Shown here piece after piece: positions 10,790-22,149 of a stretch of DNA of 51,015 nucleotides. Below the pieces are notes generated by a model. It did not search any database, had not been told where the DNA came from, and saw only the letters and a list, made by a program, of their open reading frames with translations. The DNA lies in NCBI GenBank assembly GCA_015680685.1, contig MNCI01025160.1:18899-69913 (forward strand), written 5' to 3'. Origin of the DNA: Gnetum montanum. Its lineage: Eukaryota > Streptophyta > Gnetopsida > Gnetales > Gnetaceae. The first letter of the stretch is position 1; each line of letters starts with the position of its first letter. The position numbers were made by a program, and so were the translations under genes.

Positions 10790-11834
10790 GATTTAATTTG
10801 AAAAGCATTATAATGGCATGGTAGGTCATATGGATAGGGATAGAACATTGGAACTTGTGGGTAGGAACTATTTTTGGCCTAGTATGGAAATTGAAGTTTT
10901 GAAATTTGTGAAGGAGTGTTTGAATGAGGTTTAAAGGAGGTAAATAAGTGGACGGAGATTATATGCCTTTGCCAATTTCCAAAGATGCATGGAAAAGTAT
11001 GTCAATTTCCATTTTTGTTGCTGTGGATAGGTTCTCCAAGATGGCATACTTCATTCTGTGAAAAAATATGAGTGATGCTTTCCATGTGAAAAATTTATTT
11101 TTTTAGCATATTGTGAAGTTGCATGGAATTCCTTTGAATATTATTAGTAATAGAAACTCCAAATTCACTAGTCATTTTTGAAAGTTCCTTTAGAAAATTT
11201 TAGGAACAAAGTTGAATTTTCTAGTATATGTCCTTCATAATATGATGGCCAAATAGAGGTGGTTAATAAATCCTTGCTGAACATTTTAATGTATTTATGT
11301 GATGGACAACCTAATCAGTGGGAAAATTTACTATGTCATGCAAAATTTTCATATAATAATGCTTTTTATGTTACCATTGAGAAAAGTCCATTTGAGATTA
11401 ACTATGATTTTTATCCAAAGATGATGAATAATTTGAAGAGCTTTTAGAGAGAATCTCAACTTAGTGCTAATTTTATGTAAGAGATGAGGGATCTCCATGC
11501 ATAAGTTAAATCAAATCTTGAGAAGAAGGCTAAAGAGAGGGTCCTTAGGAGGAATGAGGACAAAAAGAAATCAAATTCTATTATTGATGACTTAGTTTGG
11601 GTGCACTTGAAGAAGAAGAGACTAAGAGGTACCAACTTATTCAAGTTAAATGCCAAGAAGATGGGATCTTTCAAAATTAAGGCTAAGATTAATAATAATG
11701 CTTTTGAGACTGATTTACCAAATAATGTTGATATGTGTTTTGTGTTTAATTTTGTAGATCTTATGTACTATCATGGATCATATAATGAGTCAAGACTACA
11801 AGGTAGCATCAATGAGTTGAAAGGGGATTGTTGA
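10790..11834 (+). pseudogene. pol: Integrase pseudogene of element C
   Basis: The zinc-binding start is readable as KHYNGMVGHMDRDRTLELV near 10800-10860 with FVKECLN. The core shows FVAVDRFSKMAYFI with the first catalytic Asp (near 11015-11050); SNRNSKFTSHF near 11145-11178, where the second catalytic Asp is Asn; and DGQIEVVNKSLLN near 11242-11280 with the Glu. A C-terminal GPF/Y-like module follows (LVWVHLKKKR near 11592, then FKIKAKINNNAFETDLP near 11670-11720, then VFNFVDLMYYH). The last ~77 codons (11601-11834) form the best preserved open stretch. Confidence 0.85.
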
Positions 11835-12035
11835 TTAATCTAAAGCATCATTGAAGATGAAGATAACTACATTCAAGTGGAGGGAAGCTTATAGTATTCA
11901 TGATGTAAATAAGCATGAGTACTTGATCCATCGGGAGGATCAACTCATTGATGATGGTTTATGGGTTCATGAGATTAAATTTCATGAGTGGGGAATCACT
12001 TCTACCCCTACTCCCTTATTTATATAAGTTCACTT
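11835..12035 (+). pseudogene. Possible chromodomain remnant at the integrase end of element C
   Basis: After the GPF/Y-like module the text reads HEYLIHREDQLIDD then GLWVHEIKF at about 11915-11985. This resembles the EYLVHW...TWV core of chromodomains that tether chromovirus integrase to chromatin. Stops precede it and the aromatic cage is not clear, so this is a moderate call supported by the PBS type. Confidence 0.45.
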
Positions 12036-12039
12036 TTTG

Positions 12040-12056
12040 AAAGGTGGGAGAGCTAG
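12040..12056 (+). other. Polypurine tract of element C
   Basis: AAAGGTGGGAGAGCTAG directly precedes the 3' LTR start at 12057. A purine-rich run at this place primes plus-strand DNA synthesis in LTR elements. Confidence 0.65.
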
Positions 12057-12703
12057 TATAGGGACACCTCTTCCAATTCCATTTCCTTTACTCTATAGAT
12101 GATTTTTTTAGATTTTGAGACATTGGAAAGACATCTTTGGTATTAGAGAGATTTTTGGATCAAGTGCAAAGTACTTACAGTAGATATTTGGACTAAGTTG
12201 TAAAAGTCTTAGGTGAGACATCCTAATTTTTGATGAGACATCCTAGATCATAGTTGGAACATCCGAAAAATTTGAAGATATTCTTGTTGAGATGTCTCAT
12301 ACCCAAATAAGATGTCCTGCCTACCAGCCAAGGTTAATAGCAAGATGATCTAGGAAGATCAAAGATGGCCTAAACAAGTAGGCAAACTTCTGAAATGGTC
12401 ATTTTAATTTGGAAAATAACCAAAGTAATAGAGAAAAAGATAAAAATATTATGAGAACCTCAAGTTCAAATAGGGAATGATTTTTTAATTTCTTGTCTCC
12501 TAATCTCAATAAATATTGGTGTCGTTCCATGTTTTGTAGTAACATGTCATGAGATGAGAGATAAAAGCTCATGAGAGATGAGTTAATGTGTTTGGTAAGA
12601 ATTATTATGAGAGAACATTGATTGAGTGCAAATTTGTGGTTATAGCTACAAGATTAATCATGTATGTTTTGGCCTATGTGTCTCATATTTATTACTTATG
12701 TAT
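12057..12703 (+). repeat. 3' LTR of element C, left part
   Basis: It matches 7191 onward in the 5' LTR and stops where element B begins. The last five bases (TGTAT, 12699-12703) are the left target duplication of B. The remainder of this LTR resumes at 28250. Confidence 0.85.
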
Positions 12704-12761
12704 TGTTGAGTTTGGTTTTATGAGTTATGTTAATGAAACCTCATCTACGCAGCCCTATTGA

Positions 12762-12785
12762 CACAACCACATCAATGTGGTTGTG
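12762..12785. repeat. Perfect inverted repeat in U3 of element B
   Basis: Arms CACAACCACAT (12762-12772) and ATGTGGTTGTG (12775-12785) are exact complements with a two-base centre. Further GATGTGG words follow up to 12840, just before the TATA box. The position matches the palindrome array in the LTRs of D and E, but the sequence differs. Confidence 0.8.
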
Positions 12786-12842
12786 TTGATGTGGGATTTG
12801 ATGCATTGATGTGGCCTCATCGATGTAATATCTATTTTTGCC

Positions 12843-12850
12843 TATAAATA
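12843..12850 (+). promoter_or_regulatory. TATA box in 5' LTR of element B
   Basis: TATAAATA is at the same site as in the LTRs of A, D and E. The 3' LTR copy is at 27650-27657. Confidence 0.7.
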
Positions 12851-13592
12851 TGTGCTCACCCACCATGTTTATGACATCTTTTTTCATAATTATAGTGGAG
12901 CTCTTGTAGTTTTTTCATTTGAAAGTTAGAATATTTTTCTAAGTGCCCATAGTAGGAGTCAAAGAGTGTACGGATATTTATTTGAGCATTGTTGTACTTG
13001 AGCACGGTAGTGTGTGTGGCAATAAAGACTAGCTTTTTGATAAACCTTGTAGCACTTTGAAATAGATTAATTATTTATGTCTGCATTTAATGTTTTATGC
13101 AATTTCCTTTAATGTTTTAAGTAATTAAGATAAATTAAGCTAAATTAAATAGCAATTAGTTAAGCACATAAGTGTGACCGCTTAGAACATATGTTGGATG
13201 CTTGGTGATCCTATTAACACTTAACATTTGGTAACCAAGTAGCATTAAATGTGTTTAGGATGTGTAAGTGGAAATGGATGCTTCCGTTAGAAGGTGCAGC
13301 TAGTCAGATTAAATTAGCAATTTAATTATTTTATTTTATTCATTATTCTTTACCCTTAGGTAACTTAAAAACATAAAACATAAAAATGATAAAAATTATA
13401 TACCTTAGTTGCACTAAACATACCTTTGCATTTCACAAGTGTAATTGGGAAGACAATGATTGCAATGATTAATTTCACTTCCTAGAGACCAATGTACTTA
13501 GAAGGCTATAAGTCCATGGAATTCGACCAAATCACACATGAAAACTTAGTGATTTATATGGTTGGGCATAGGTTCTACTCACCACTCATCAT

Positions 13593-13610
13593 TGGCACCG
13601 TTATCAGGGA
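13593..13610 (+). other. Primer-binding site of element B (tRNA-Asp type)
   Basis: TGGCACCGTTATCAGGGA starts two bases after the LTR. It carries three transitions relative to the intact site in element D. Confidence 0.8.
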
Positions 13611-13749
13611 CTTATAGTTTGATACATGCACTATCTAGGACATAGTGAATATTATTTAAGATCATTGGAACTAACCCTAAGGTTACAATCAGTCAAAAAA
13701 AGTAATTATAATTATAATTTAAGCACACTAAATTTTTCTTAATTAAAAC

Positions 13750-15990
13750 ATGTCTTCTTCTCATAGGCATGATGATTCAAAAACCACAAATGCCCTAGGA
13801 ATTCAAAGTGGTGTACACTCATCCAAATGAGTTTGCACCTGATTTCACCTTCATCCTACATTAGGATGTATAGCTATAGTGGAGAAATATGGAGGGCAAC
13901 ATTGTGTTGCCTTCCAACTGATTTTTTCCTAGGATGCTACTCTAAACTCTTAAGATGTTAGGTATTTAGGACCTCCATGATGAATATGTTGTGTAGGACC
14001 ATGACTATCGGGACTACTATCCCACAAAAACATAATGCAAATGAGATCAACACTAGAAGAAGTGCCATGATGCTACAAAGGAAAAATAGTTCACCAACTC
14101 CTTATTCTTGATGAATCAAGATGACAATGAGGATCCTCCCTTTGGGGGTCTCAACATGAACATTCTCCATCCCTTGACTCTGATGAAGGGGGCTTGAAGC
14201 TAAATCTGTAGTCCACTATCAACAATCTGTGTTCAAGAAAAAGTGGGAGTTAAGGCAGGGGCTTAGGTAAGCATCATGATGATAGAAAACCTAATGACCA
14301 TGGCTGTTACAAGTGGAGAGATGGAAAATATTGTGGTGGTGGTAGTATTCTTCCTCTTTGTCCTCTTCATCTACATATTCTTCCTCCTCCTCTAAATCTA
14401 ATTGAAATCACAAGGGACAAAATGACAATGAAGGTGAATGACAAGATAATGATCGTAGGCCCTGCCATGAATGAAGGTGTAGTAGGGAACATCATAGGTA
14501 TCATTGAAATCATGACAATTATAAACATTTACTAGAAACTTGAAGCATGCTAAACATTGTAGAGGTAGTCAAGATTCCAACTAGGCATGTGAAATCAAAA
14601 TCATGTGGATGAATATGAACAATATCCCTAGATTTTAAGGGGGATAGAACTCAGATCCACACACCCATCTTTAGGCCTTTCATGATGCCTATGCCTTTTA
14701 GAACATAGAAAATGACTAGTAGAAACTTAAGCTATTTCTCAGGATACTCATAAAAAAGCAAAATGTTAGTACTGCTTCTTGGAGTTGAAATCAATTCACA
14801 AATGGAGTACGATGCTTAAGCTATTCAATGATAAATATCAGATATACTTTAGAGTGTCTAATTTGAGAAAAAATCTAAGGCTAGTGACAAGAAACACATG
14901 AATCCTTGGATGTAGCCATGGATAAGCATTCTTCCATTTTGCATAGATGTTGTAGCGATGGTTATTGTCAACGGGAGTAGCTTTACGATATCATAGATGG
15001 GATCTGACCCGAAATGAGGAGAACTCTTGGGGTATATGCCCAAGGTAGATAATCAAAACTAGGAGCCCATCAGATTCAAAGGCTAATTGGGTAGGTTAAA
15101 AAAAATGTGAGTTGAGAAAATAGGAAAGTGTTAAGTAGTATAACTGGTACCCTTTCATTAAAAAAAGGGAGGGCCGATTCTATGATAATGAGAGGGAGGC
15201 ATTGCTTGATGAAGTGGTGTAATGAAAAAGCTTACCAATTCAAAAATATGTATCTAAAATTTTGGTTAAGGTTGATAAAATATGAAAATATTTGAATGAA
15301 AAATGTTAAACTAGTTTGAAAATTGCAAAAGAATCTTAAGAACAAGGTCGTGATCCTAACTAAAGGAGAAGAAAAGAAGCTAAATGTGCCTACCAAAGGG
15401 GTAAGGGCAAGGCTGTAGAAGTATAAGAGGTTGTGGAGTTAGAATCAAATGATGATGATGGATGTGACATCTGCCAATATGAAAATCCCAAGGGATGTTT
15501 TCCTATTGTGTCACACTTATAGAAATATGGGGTGTATGCTCTAAATCCTAGACTAGCATGAAGGAAAACACCTAGAAGGTTGCCTTATTCTCAAGGAAAT
15601 CCAAGGTAGTTCCACTAATTAACAACAACAAGCTTATTATCCAAGTAGAGTTCCACCACAATCGTTCAAGTAGTACCATTAGTGATAGCATCCATAGTTG
15701 TGGGGGATGCCACCACCAAGGTGGCAGTACCCTTACAAGTAGCCAGTTTCATATGGGTACTATGTTTAGCATCCCATATCTCAGCATGACTTCTAGTCAT
15801 GCTTATTTTCAGCATCACTACTACCCTCAGGAGTATTATCGAACTCATTCTCTATCTCCTAGAGGGGAACCCCCATATCCCTATCATCCTTCTCATCCTT
15901 CAACAGATGTTCCTCCATCCTCAACCTAATTACCACTTTTTTTATCCATGTTAGGTGAAATTACTATGTAGCTATAGTAACGTAATGCTA
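13750..15990 (+). pseudogene. gag: gag pseudogene of element B
   Basis: ATG at 13750 opens the same MSSS start as in element A. The N-terminal part carries THPNEF near 13820. The capsid core holds IVEVVKIPTRHVK near 14560-14590 and LGVYAQGR near 15030-15050. The zinc knuckle is well kept as GCDICQYENPKGCFP at about 15470-15515 (CX2C, then Cys, with the His replaced by Asn). A Pro/Gln/Tyr-rich tail follows to about 15990. Stops are mostly TAG where element A or D has CAG, and there are several frameshifts. The role is the capsid and nucleocapsid of the particle. Confidence 0.8.
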
Positions 15991-16199
15991 CTAGGGCTGT
16001 TAACTTATAGTTGGCTCCTTGGTCAAGTGATTCAAAACCCAAATCTCATAAAATACCATTCTTTCAAACCAATAGCTCTACTAAGTCCTCACCTACTTAT
16101 GTAGTTAGTCACCTTGTGTTCCTTCATCCTCTACATCCATTCCTTTCGAAAGCCCTTCAAAATAAACACTCCTTAAGATCCACACTTTCATGTTAACCC

Positions 16200-16735
16200 A
16201 TGTTGTATCTAATTGGATAAAGGTTGGTAATCTTCCCAAGAAAGAAGTTGATCCTAGAATTCCACTCATCTACTTGTAGATTATAGGAAATAAGCCATGC
16301 AATGCTCTTCTTAATTCAAGTTATGGTGTTAATATGATTTCCCATGAAATGTATAATGTCTAAAACCTTCCTCCTCTCAAGAAGAGCAACATCCATTTAG
16401 AATTGATAAATCAGTCTATCACTATTCCTTTGGGACTAGTGGAGGACATTGTGATGACTATCTATGGGTGGTCATATCCTATTCATTTGTTGGTAATCAA
16501 AGTTGAAAATTGTAAAGGGAAATTTGCAATCATTATAGGGAGGGCTTGGTTGGGCACTATTCATGTGTGAATAGGCATTAGAGATCTTTTCCTGGGGATT
16601 TCCAAGGAAAATGCATTTAGAAAGATCAAGAAGAATTAAGTTCCATGCATCACGTATAGTGATATAGGGTGCAATTATATGCAAAAACTCTAGTCTATTA
16701 AAAGCACATCAATCAAAGTGTGCATATAGTGTGTA
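16200..16735 (+). pseudogene. pol: Aspartic protease pseudogene of element B (active site lost)
   Basis: It aligns with the proteases of A and D: IHLELINQSITIPLGLVED near 16391-16447, GWSYPIHLLVIKVEN near 16467-16510, IIIGRAWLG near 16530-16557. The catalytic triad (DSG in D) reads NSS at 16313-16321, so the enzyme would be inactive even if translated. A linker of about 110 codons to RT follows (CADESKIQKCLYAE and onward), and it diverges from the matching part of D beyond MDELEQVHCQLSDDE near 16872-16916. Confidence 0.8.
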
Positions 16736-17189
16736 GATGAATCTAAAATCCAAAAGTGCTTGTATGCAGAAGTCATAAAACAAGAGGATACCTAGTGGTT
16801 GACAACTAATTTTGAGAGTAGCACACTTTGCATGGAACCTACTAAGAGCCTAAATTGTGCCTATGTTGAAGGCATGGATGAACTAGAGCAAGTTCATTGC
16901 CAACTCTCTGATGATGAACTTAATGATACTAATTGGGTAGAGTTGGAAATCCTTGAATGTTTTAAATAGGAGCCCTTAGAGTTGAAAAATCTACCTACCA
17001 GTACAAAATATGCATTTCTAAAATATGGCAAGCTGATGATAATCAATGCCAACCTTACTCTTGAGAAAAAAAGGATGCTATTGAAGGTGGTCAAAAAATG
17101 GCCAATAATCTTTGTTTGGTCATATTCTGAACTCATAGGGATTGATCCAAAGATATGTTAACATCGCATCTATATCAATTTGGCCATGA

Positions 17190-18080
17190 AGCTAAAGAAG
17201 TAGTAGCAGTGGTGGCTAAACCCAAATTGAAATAGATCATCAAAGAGGAAATTGATGAACTCCTCAAAGCTAAGTTCATCTATCCAATTATAGATTGTGA
17301 GTGAGTTAATCCACTAGTAATTGTGCCAAAGAAAGATGGTAAGTGGTGGATCTATATTGATTCTAGGCTATTGAACATGGTGATGTTTAAATATCATTTT
17401 TCATTGCCATTTGTGGACTAGGTGTTGGACACGATTTTTAGGCATTGCTATTATAGCTTTCTAGATGGTTATAATAGCTATAACCAAATTCAGATCATGC
17501 CTGAGGATCAAGCCAAAACAACATTCACAAGTTTCTAGGGGACTTTTGCATATTGTAAGATGCCCTTTGGTATGTGCAATGCCATTGTAGCTTTCCAACG
17601 CATTGTCCTAAGCATTTTTAGTAGCAGATTGGTAGTAGGGTGAAAATCTTCATGGAAGAATTCTCCACCTATGGTGCTACATTTGAGTAAGCACTGAACT
17701 GCCTTGATCAAACACTTAAAAGGTGCATGGATACTAATCTTTGACTCAATTGAAAAACGAGCATTCTCATGGTTTAGGATGGAATTTTGTGAGGGCATAG
17801 AATTTCTCAAGTAGGGATTAAGATGTACCCTAAAAAGATTTGGGTAATTTAAGGAATAACCCATCAACTAGAAATTGTTAAAGATCTTTGGTCATTCTTT
17901 GGACACACTGGCTACTACTAATGATTCATAGAGAATTTCTCTAAGATTGAAAAACTGATGTTCAAGATCACAAAGAAAGATACTTCATTCATATGGACCA
18001 AGGAATGCAAAAAGGAATTTTAGTAGCTTAAGGAGAAGCTTTTAGAGACTTTAATTCTACAAGTACTTGATTGGTCTCAT
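17190..18080 (+). pseudogene. pol: Reverse transcriptase pseudogene of element B (catalytic box FMEE)
   Basis: Blocks are IIKEEIDELLKAKFIYPI near 17237-17288; NPLVIVPKKDGKWWIYIDSR near 17308-17370; HFSLPFVD; YSFLDGYNSYNQIQI near 17452-17498; MPFGMCNAI near 17561. The catalytic box, FMDD in A, reads FMEE at 17649-17660, with both Asp changed to Glu. It lies in a frame shifted by a one-base deletion near 17620. The thumb and connection run to the RNase H start at about 18080. Confidence 0.85.
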
Positions 18081-18184
18081 CCATCTCACATCATGATAGA
18101 TGCATCAAACTATGCCTTAGATGTTCTGCTTATGCAGTTGGATGATAAAAAATGTCCATATTACATTCATTATGCAAGTAGAAG
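18081..18184 (+). pseudogene. pol: RNase H of element B, left fragment
   Basis: IDASNYALDVLLMQLDD near 18100-18150 is the start of RNase H, with the first catalytic Asp in DAS. The frame runs into HYAS-like text and stops at 18184, where a 3438-bp insertion begins. Bases 18180-18184 (AGAAG) are the left target duplication. The rest of the domain is at 21628-21990. Confidence 0.85.
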
Positions 18185-19117
18185 TGTTGGCACATTTTGG
18201 CCATTTCATGGAACAAGTTGGCATGATAAAATTAATTAAAGGTTTTGCCATTTTTAGTACTCTCTTATTCATAGTTGGAGAAGTGGCAAGAATTCCACAA
18301 ACCATTAACTATGTTTTCTCACTAAATTCATAAGAGAGCTTTTAAAGATCCATGGCAAAACAATTTTGGATGCTGAAAGATTGGAGGAAAGGCTATAAAA
18401 TATCAAGAAAATGCATATAGAATGCTTTACTTTGTCAGAATAAACAAAATTTCAGTTGGTAGATAAAGATAAATAACATCTAAATTTAACGAAGAAAGAA
18501 ATGAAGAATCAAAGTAACTGCAATTGATGGTAAACTGGTCATTGGAAATTTTAGTAGTCTTCATGAAGCTATTTGTTCATGTGCCCTGTGTATGAAGTGC
18601 AGAACAAAAAGAAGAAGAGAGAAAAATAATAAGAGTTAAAATGTAGTTAACAATATATATAAGAATGGAGAATTGGATGTCACAGTAATGTTTATTGATA
18701 GCAAAAGTAGAGACAGAGTTTTGCAAGAATTGAATGGAATCACTACATCAATCCATCCATCTTGCCTATGGGTAGAATCTTAGCACTTGGCATGTATTAG
18801 GACACAAGGAAAATGCCAAGAAGTGTGGGGAGATGTTTGTTAGAGACTTGAAAACACATTTTCGAAAACAAAAGAATTTATTTTGCAGGCCTTACACACA
18901 AGCATCACCAACGGAAATACTTCCACACATGCTGCTTGCACGAATCTGGAAATACAAATTGAAATCTCAAATTTGCATTTTTCCCTTTCCATTTTGTGTT
19001 CCTTTGGTATTTTCAGTTTCTCCTTTTTCTTTTTCTGCATCAGATCTGCACTAATTTCAAATGCACGTTGTACCATATGCGTCACACTAGGGCCAAGGGC
19101 CCTTTGCCGCATTAGAT

Positions 19118-19453
19118 CTATGAAAATATTTCGGTGAATGATAGAAACGGGATCATCCAAGGGTCACACCAATGCCCTTCGTCACTAGAGTTATCATTAC
19201 CATGGCGGCCATACTTTGCAATCATGTTGGTCCAGTTCATTACATCCCACTCGGGCATTTTGTCAAACACTTGCCCTGCGAACTCCATTAGCTCCAATTT
19301 TGAATACATCTTGATAAAGCCTGATGTAGACAACAACATGCTCGCGGAATCCAGATTTTCACAATCTGTGCATGAATCTGGGCACCGAGTTCCGAGTTGC
19401 AAAGAGGAGAGCAATAGTAGGGCTTGATCCATTGATTGTAGAATAATTTTCAA
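19118..19453 (-). pseudogene. Captured PPR (pentatricopeptide repeat) gene fragment
   Basis: A 111-codon open stretch contains GFIKMYSKLELMEFAGQVF followed by DKMPEWDVMNWTNMIAKYGRHG. This is the sequence pattern of adjacent PPR motifs in plant PLS-class PPR proteins, which bind organellar RNA in mitochondria and chloroplasts (usual pattern: MYSKCG...A..VFD.MP.RDV.SW..MI..Y...G). Only about two repeats are present; a full protein has ten or more. It lies inside the 3.4-kb insertion, on the opposite strand to element B. Upstream minus-strand sequence (to about 19560) is CpG-richer and may be former 5' gene sequence. It is probably a gene piece picked up by the mobile element; function is unlikely. 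Confidence 0.7.
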
Positions 19454-20439
19454 TCTGGGGCAAAGATTTCAGGCGGTTAGAACCCTAAACCACAATTATC
19501 ATTTGCTCCTGGAACCTGCAAAAGAAAAAGAAGATCTCCTTCAATGATCCGCAGTGTCTAGAGAATGGAGTTTGCACGTAAAAAGAAAAATGTAGTAGGG
19601 TTTCTGTTTTGTTTCAAATGCAAGATATGACAAATAGCAATGAGAAGACATGAAATATTAAGCATAAAACCTAAGGAAAAGCTTGGCACACAATGAAAAT
19701 GTTTTCATGTCTAGATTCTTGCAATGATGAACTTGCAAACATAAATTGCAAACACAGCAGTGTCTGATGCCAATGCGTCCATCATCATCATTACCAATCC
19801 ATTAAGTGTGGCTACAGAGACACGAAGACACAATGAGACAGGTGTACAACTGAATCAACAAAACAACATTTCTTCTATGGAAGATACGGAGGATCGTGGA
19901 TGTGGCCAGGAGATTGGTTGTAGGGACTTAGTATCTGAGCTCAGTATCAAACTAACTGGGAGATTATTTAGCTGATGAATCATGGTTATGGATTATTCTG
20001 AAGAAAACCATCATCGCTGAAAGCAAGAACAAAACCTGAGCGTGTGAAATTGAAGTAACAAAATAAAGTTCCAATTTCATATGGTTTGGTGACTAAAGCT
20101 AATTTTAGCATATTTTCTTACATGCAACAAAAATAAAATGACAATTGTATGGAGTGCTTATTGTAATGGCCATCATGGTGTTTGAGAAACTTGATCTTGG
20201 ACTAAGGTTAAATGGATTAAACAAGATAGAGATCTTGGCTTTATTTCCTAAAATTATTATATAGGTTGTGACTTCTTATGAAAGAAATATTTGTAAAGAC
20301 ACATGCCAATGTTAGCATGATTTTCTCCTAACTTCATGTATAAGTTATAACTTCCAAACTTGTTAGGTAAGTTATAACTTCCTTACTTGGGAAAGAAGTT
20401 ACCCAAGATATTTTGTAATATCTAACTACCTATGAGACC

Positions 20440-20449
20440 TTATAAAAAG
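20440..20449 (+). promoter_or_regulatory. TATA-like promoter word within the 3.4-kb insertion
   Basis: TATAAAAAGG is followed by a G-rich stretch and a long non-coding downstream part, as expected of an LTR core promoter. Just upstream, a word of the type AAGTTATAACTTCC recurs at about 20343 and 20370. Confidence 0.4.
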
Positions 20450-21627
20450 GCTTCAAGGGTCTTGGTGGCTAGGGCGGGGGGAAGAGCATTTGTAAAGAAG
20501 AGATTGTGAAAGATTGCTTGTAAAACGACTTGTTAAAGACAACATTTTAGCCTCTTTGTCATAGTCCTGTGAGTTATGCTTTTTCTTATTCTGTTTAAAT
20601 TTTTTAGCTAGTGGTTTAGATAGTATCATGCTTGGCAAATAATTTTAGGATTTTTAGATTGCTCTTATTGTTCTTGTTGCATGATAGAAAATTTCTATTA
20701 AAATTTTTCCATAGAAGAGCCTGTGTTTAAAAGCCTTAAGAGCATTTTAGTAGTGAATTTTATTATTGTGCAATGTATAAGAACCACTATTGAGGTTGTT
20801 GTAAAAGAGCCTCTGCATGTAGTCAAGTTGTTGAATGATTCAATAGTCAAGAGGGTTCAGAAAATCTTTGGTATTTTGATAGGACCAAAATAGCTTCTTT
20901 TATCTTTAAAGTGAATCTCCATGGTATTTCTATCATAAATTGTCAAGTATTTTGAAGGTTCTATTGAATGCAATTGTTGACATCCAATATCTAGCCAAAA
21001 TAGAGTCTGATACGTGATAGTTTATGTAGCAATTGTTTTTTGTAGCATAGTAGGATTTTCTTGAAGAAATTGCTTATTTAAGCCTTGGAAGTTTAAAAAA
21101 TTCATAGTTATTGAATTTGGAATAGCTTTATTGCGAAGTGTTTACTCGTATCATTTTACCTTGTTTAAACATTTGAGATATTTACACAAATCTTCTTTCT
21201 TTTGCTCTTTTCTCTATTTCCATTGAATCTTGCTCTATTTTTAGTTTTCTTGTGGAACTATCTCTTTCTCTGGGGAAAATCAGAAGTAGATTTGCAGATT
21301 TGTGCTCAAATGTTTTTGCAAAAATTTATATGTTACAAGTAGGTATTATAAGGACCGCATAGACTAGGCAATTGAACAGAATAGGAACTCTCAACAACTC
21401 ACAGTACTTTGCAAAGTTGGCTGAATCTCTTTAAGATAATTCATTTATAGTTTTACACACAACCCAATCATTTCATTTTTCACAACAGCACAAACACAAA
21501 CTCACATTAACTACTGAGTCTATTTGGAGGTATCTGGGCCTTGGTGTTGCTAAAGACCAGAAAACACCTAAATCCTGTTTGAGGACACTCATTGGCGGTC
21601 ATGTCCCAAACAGTCACCAACAAGAAG

Positions 21628-21990
21628 CATTGTGGGTGCATAGCTCAATTACACCATAATGGAGAAAGAGTTGATGTCAATGGTGTATGCTTTGGAGAAG
21701 TTTAGGCACTATGTGCTTGGATATAAGGTGTTTTTCCACACTGACCATAGTTCCATTCACTCCTAATGAATAAACCAATGGTGAGTCCTCATGTCATATG
21801 ATGGCTTGTTATCTTGTAGGAGTTCAATCTTACAATGGTAGATTAAAAGGTAATTGAGAATGTGGTTGCTAATCACTTGTCTTGGTTACGATGGGACAAG
21901 AAAGAGGATGAGAGCCCACTCTCTAATCAATTTCTTGATGAACTCCTCTTTGTTGATGCAATAAATGAACAAGTGCCTATTGAACCAAAA
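21628..21990 (+). pseudogene. pol: RNase H of element B, right fragment
   Basis: The domain resumes directly after the right target duplication: YTIMEKELMSMVYALEKFRHYVLGYKVF-type text at 21645-21732 (shown here in part), then the TDHS block, MNKPMVSPHVI, and NVVANHLSWLRWDKKEDE near 21860-21910. The same motifs are found at 4735-5000 in element A. A small deletion breaks the frame near 21755. Confidence 0.85.
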
Positions 21991-22149
21991 TGGTATGATG
22001 GCATGCTAACTTATCTTCTTACTTAAGAGATGCCACAAGAGTTAGACCACCTGAAGAAAAAATAGTTTCTTCATCAAGCCAAATGCTTCATGGAGATTAA
22101 CAAACTCCTTTACAATGTGTGCATTGATGACCTAGTTTGTTGGTATGTT

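Larger units (their letters stand above)
12704..13591 (+). repeat. 5' LTR of element B
   Basis: It begins TGTTGAGTTTGG and ends CACTCATCA before the PBS. It aligns with the 3' copy over the TATA box and transcribed block at roughly 85%. The 3' copy lacks about 170 bp matching 13085-13265. The same block is recognisable in elements A and D. Confidence 0.85.
18185..21622. mobile_element. 3.4-kb LTR-like insertion inside RNase H of element B
   Basis: The insert starts TGTTGG and ends CCAACA, inverted ends of TG...CA type, and is flanked by exact 5-bp duplications AGAAG (18180-18184, 21623-21627). Element A gives the uninterrupted version of the same site near 4720. These traits fit LTR-retrotransposon integration. 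No gag or pol, no internal second LTR and no PBS could be seen, so a solo LTR or a large non-coding derivative is likely. A TATAAAAAGG promoter-like word occurs at 20440-20449. The segment at about 18860-19560 has more C+G and CpG than its surroundings and holds a PPR-gene fragment on the minus strand. The ends beyond six bases are only weakly inverted. Confidence 0.75.

Noticed and set aside
18840-19160. Overlapping open frames on both strands around 18833-19160
   Set aside because: They overlap one another in a locally GC-richer stretch and show no family motif. Only the adjacent PPR-like frame has support.
19480-19492. AACCCTAAAC, a telomere-like word
   Set aside because: A single short occurrence next to a gene-derived fragment. 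Such words are common in plant 5' gene regions and there is no array.
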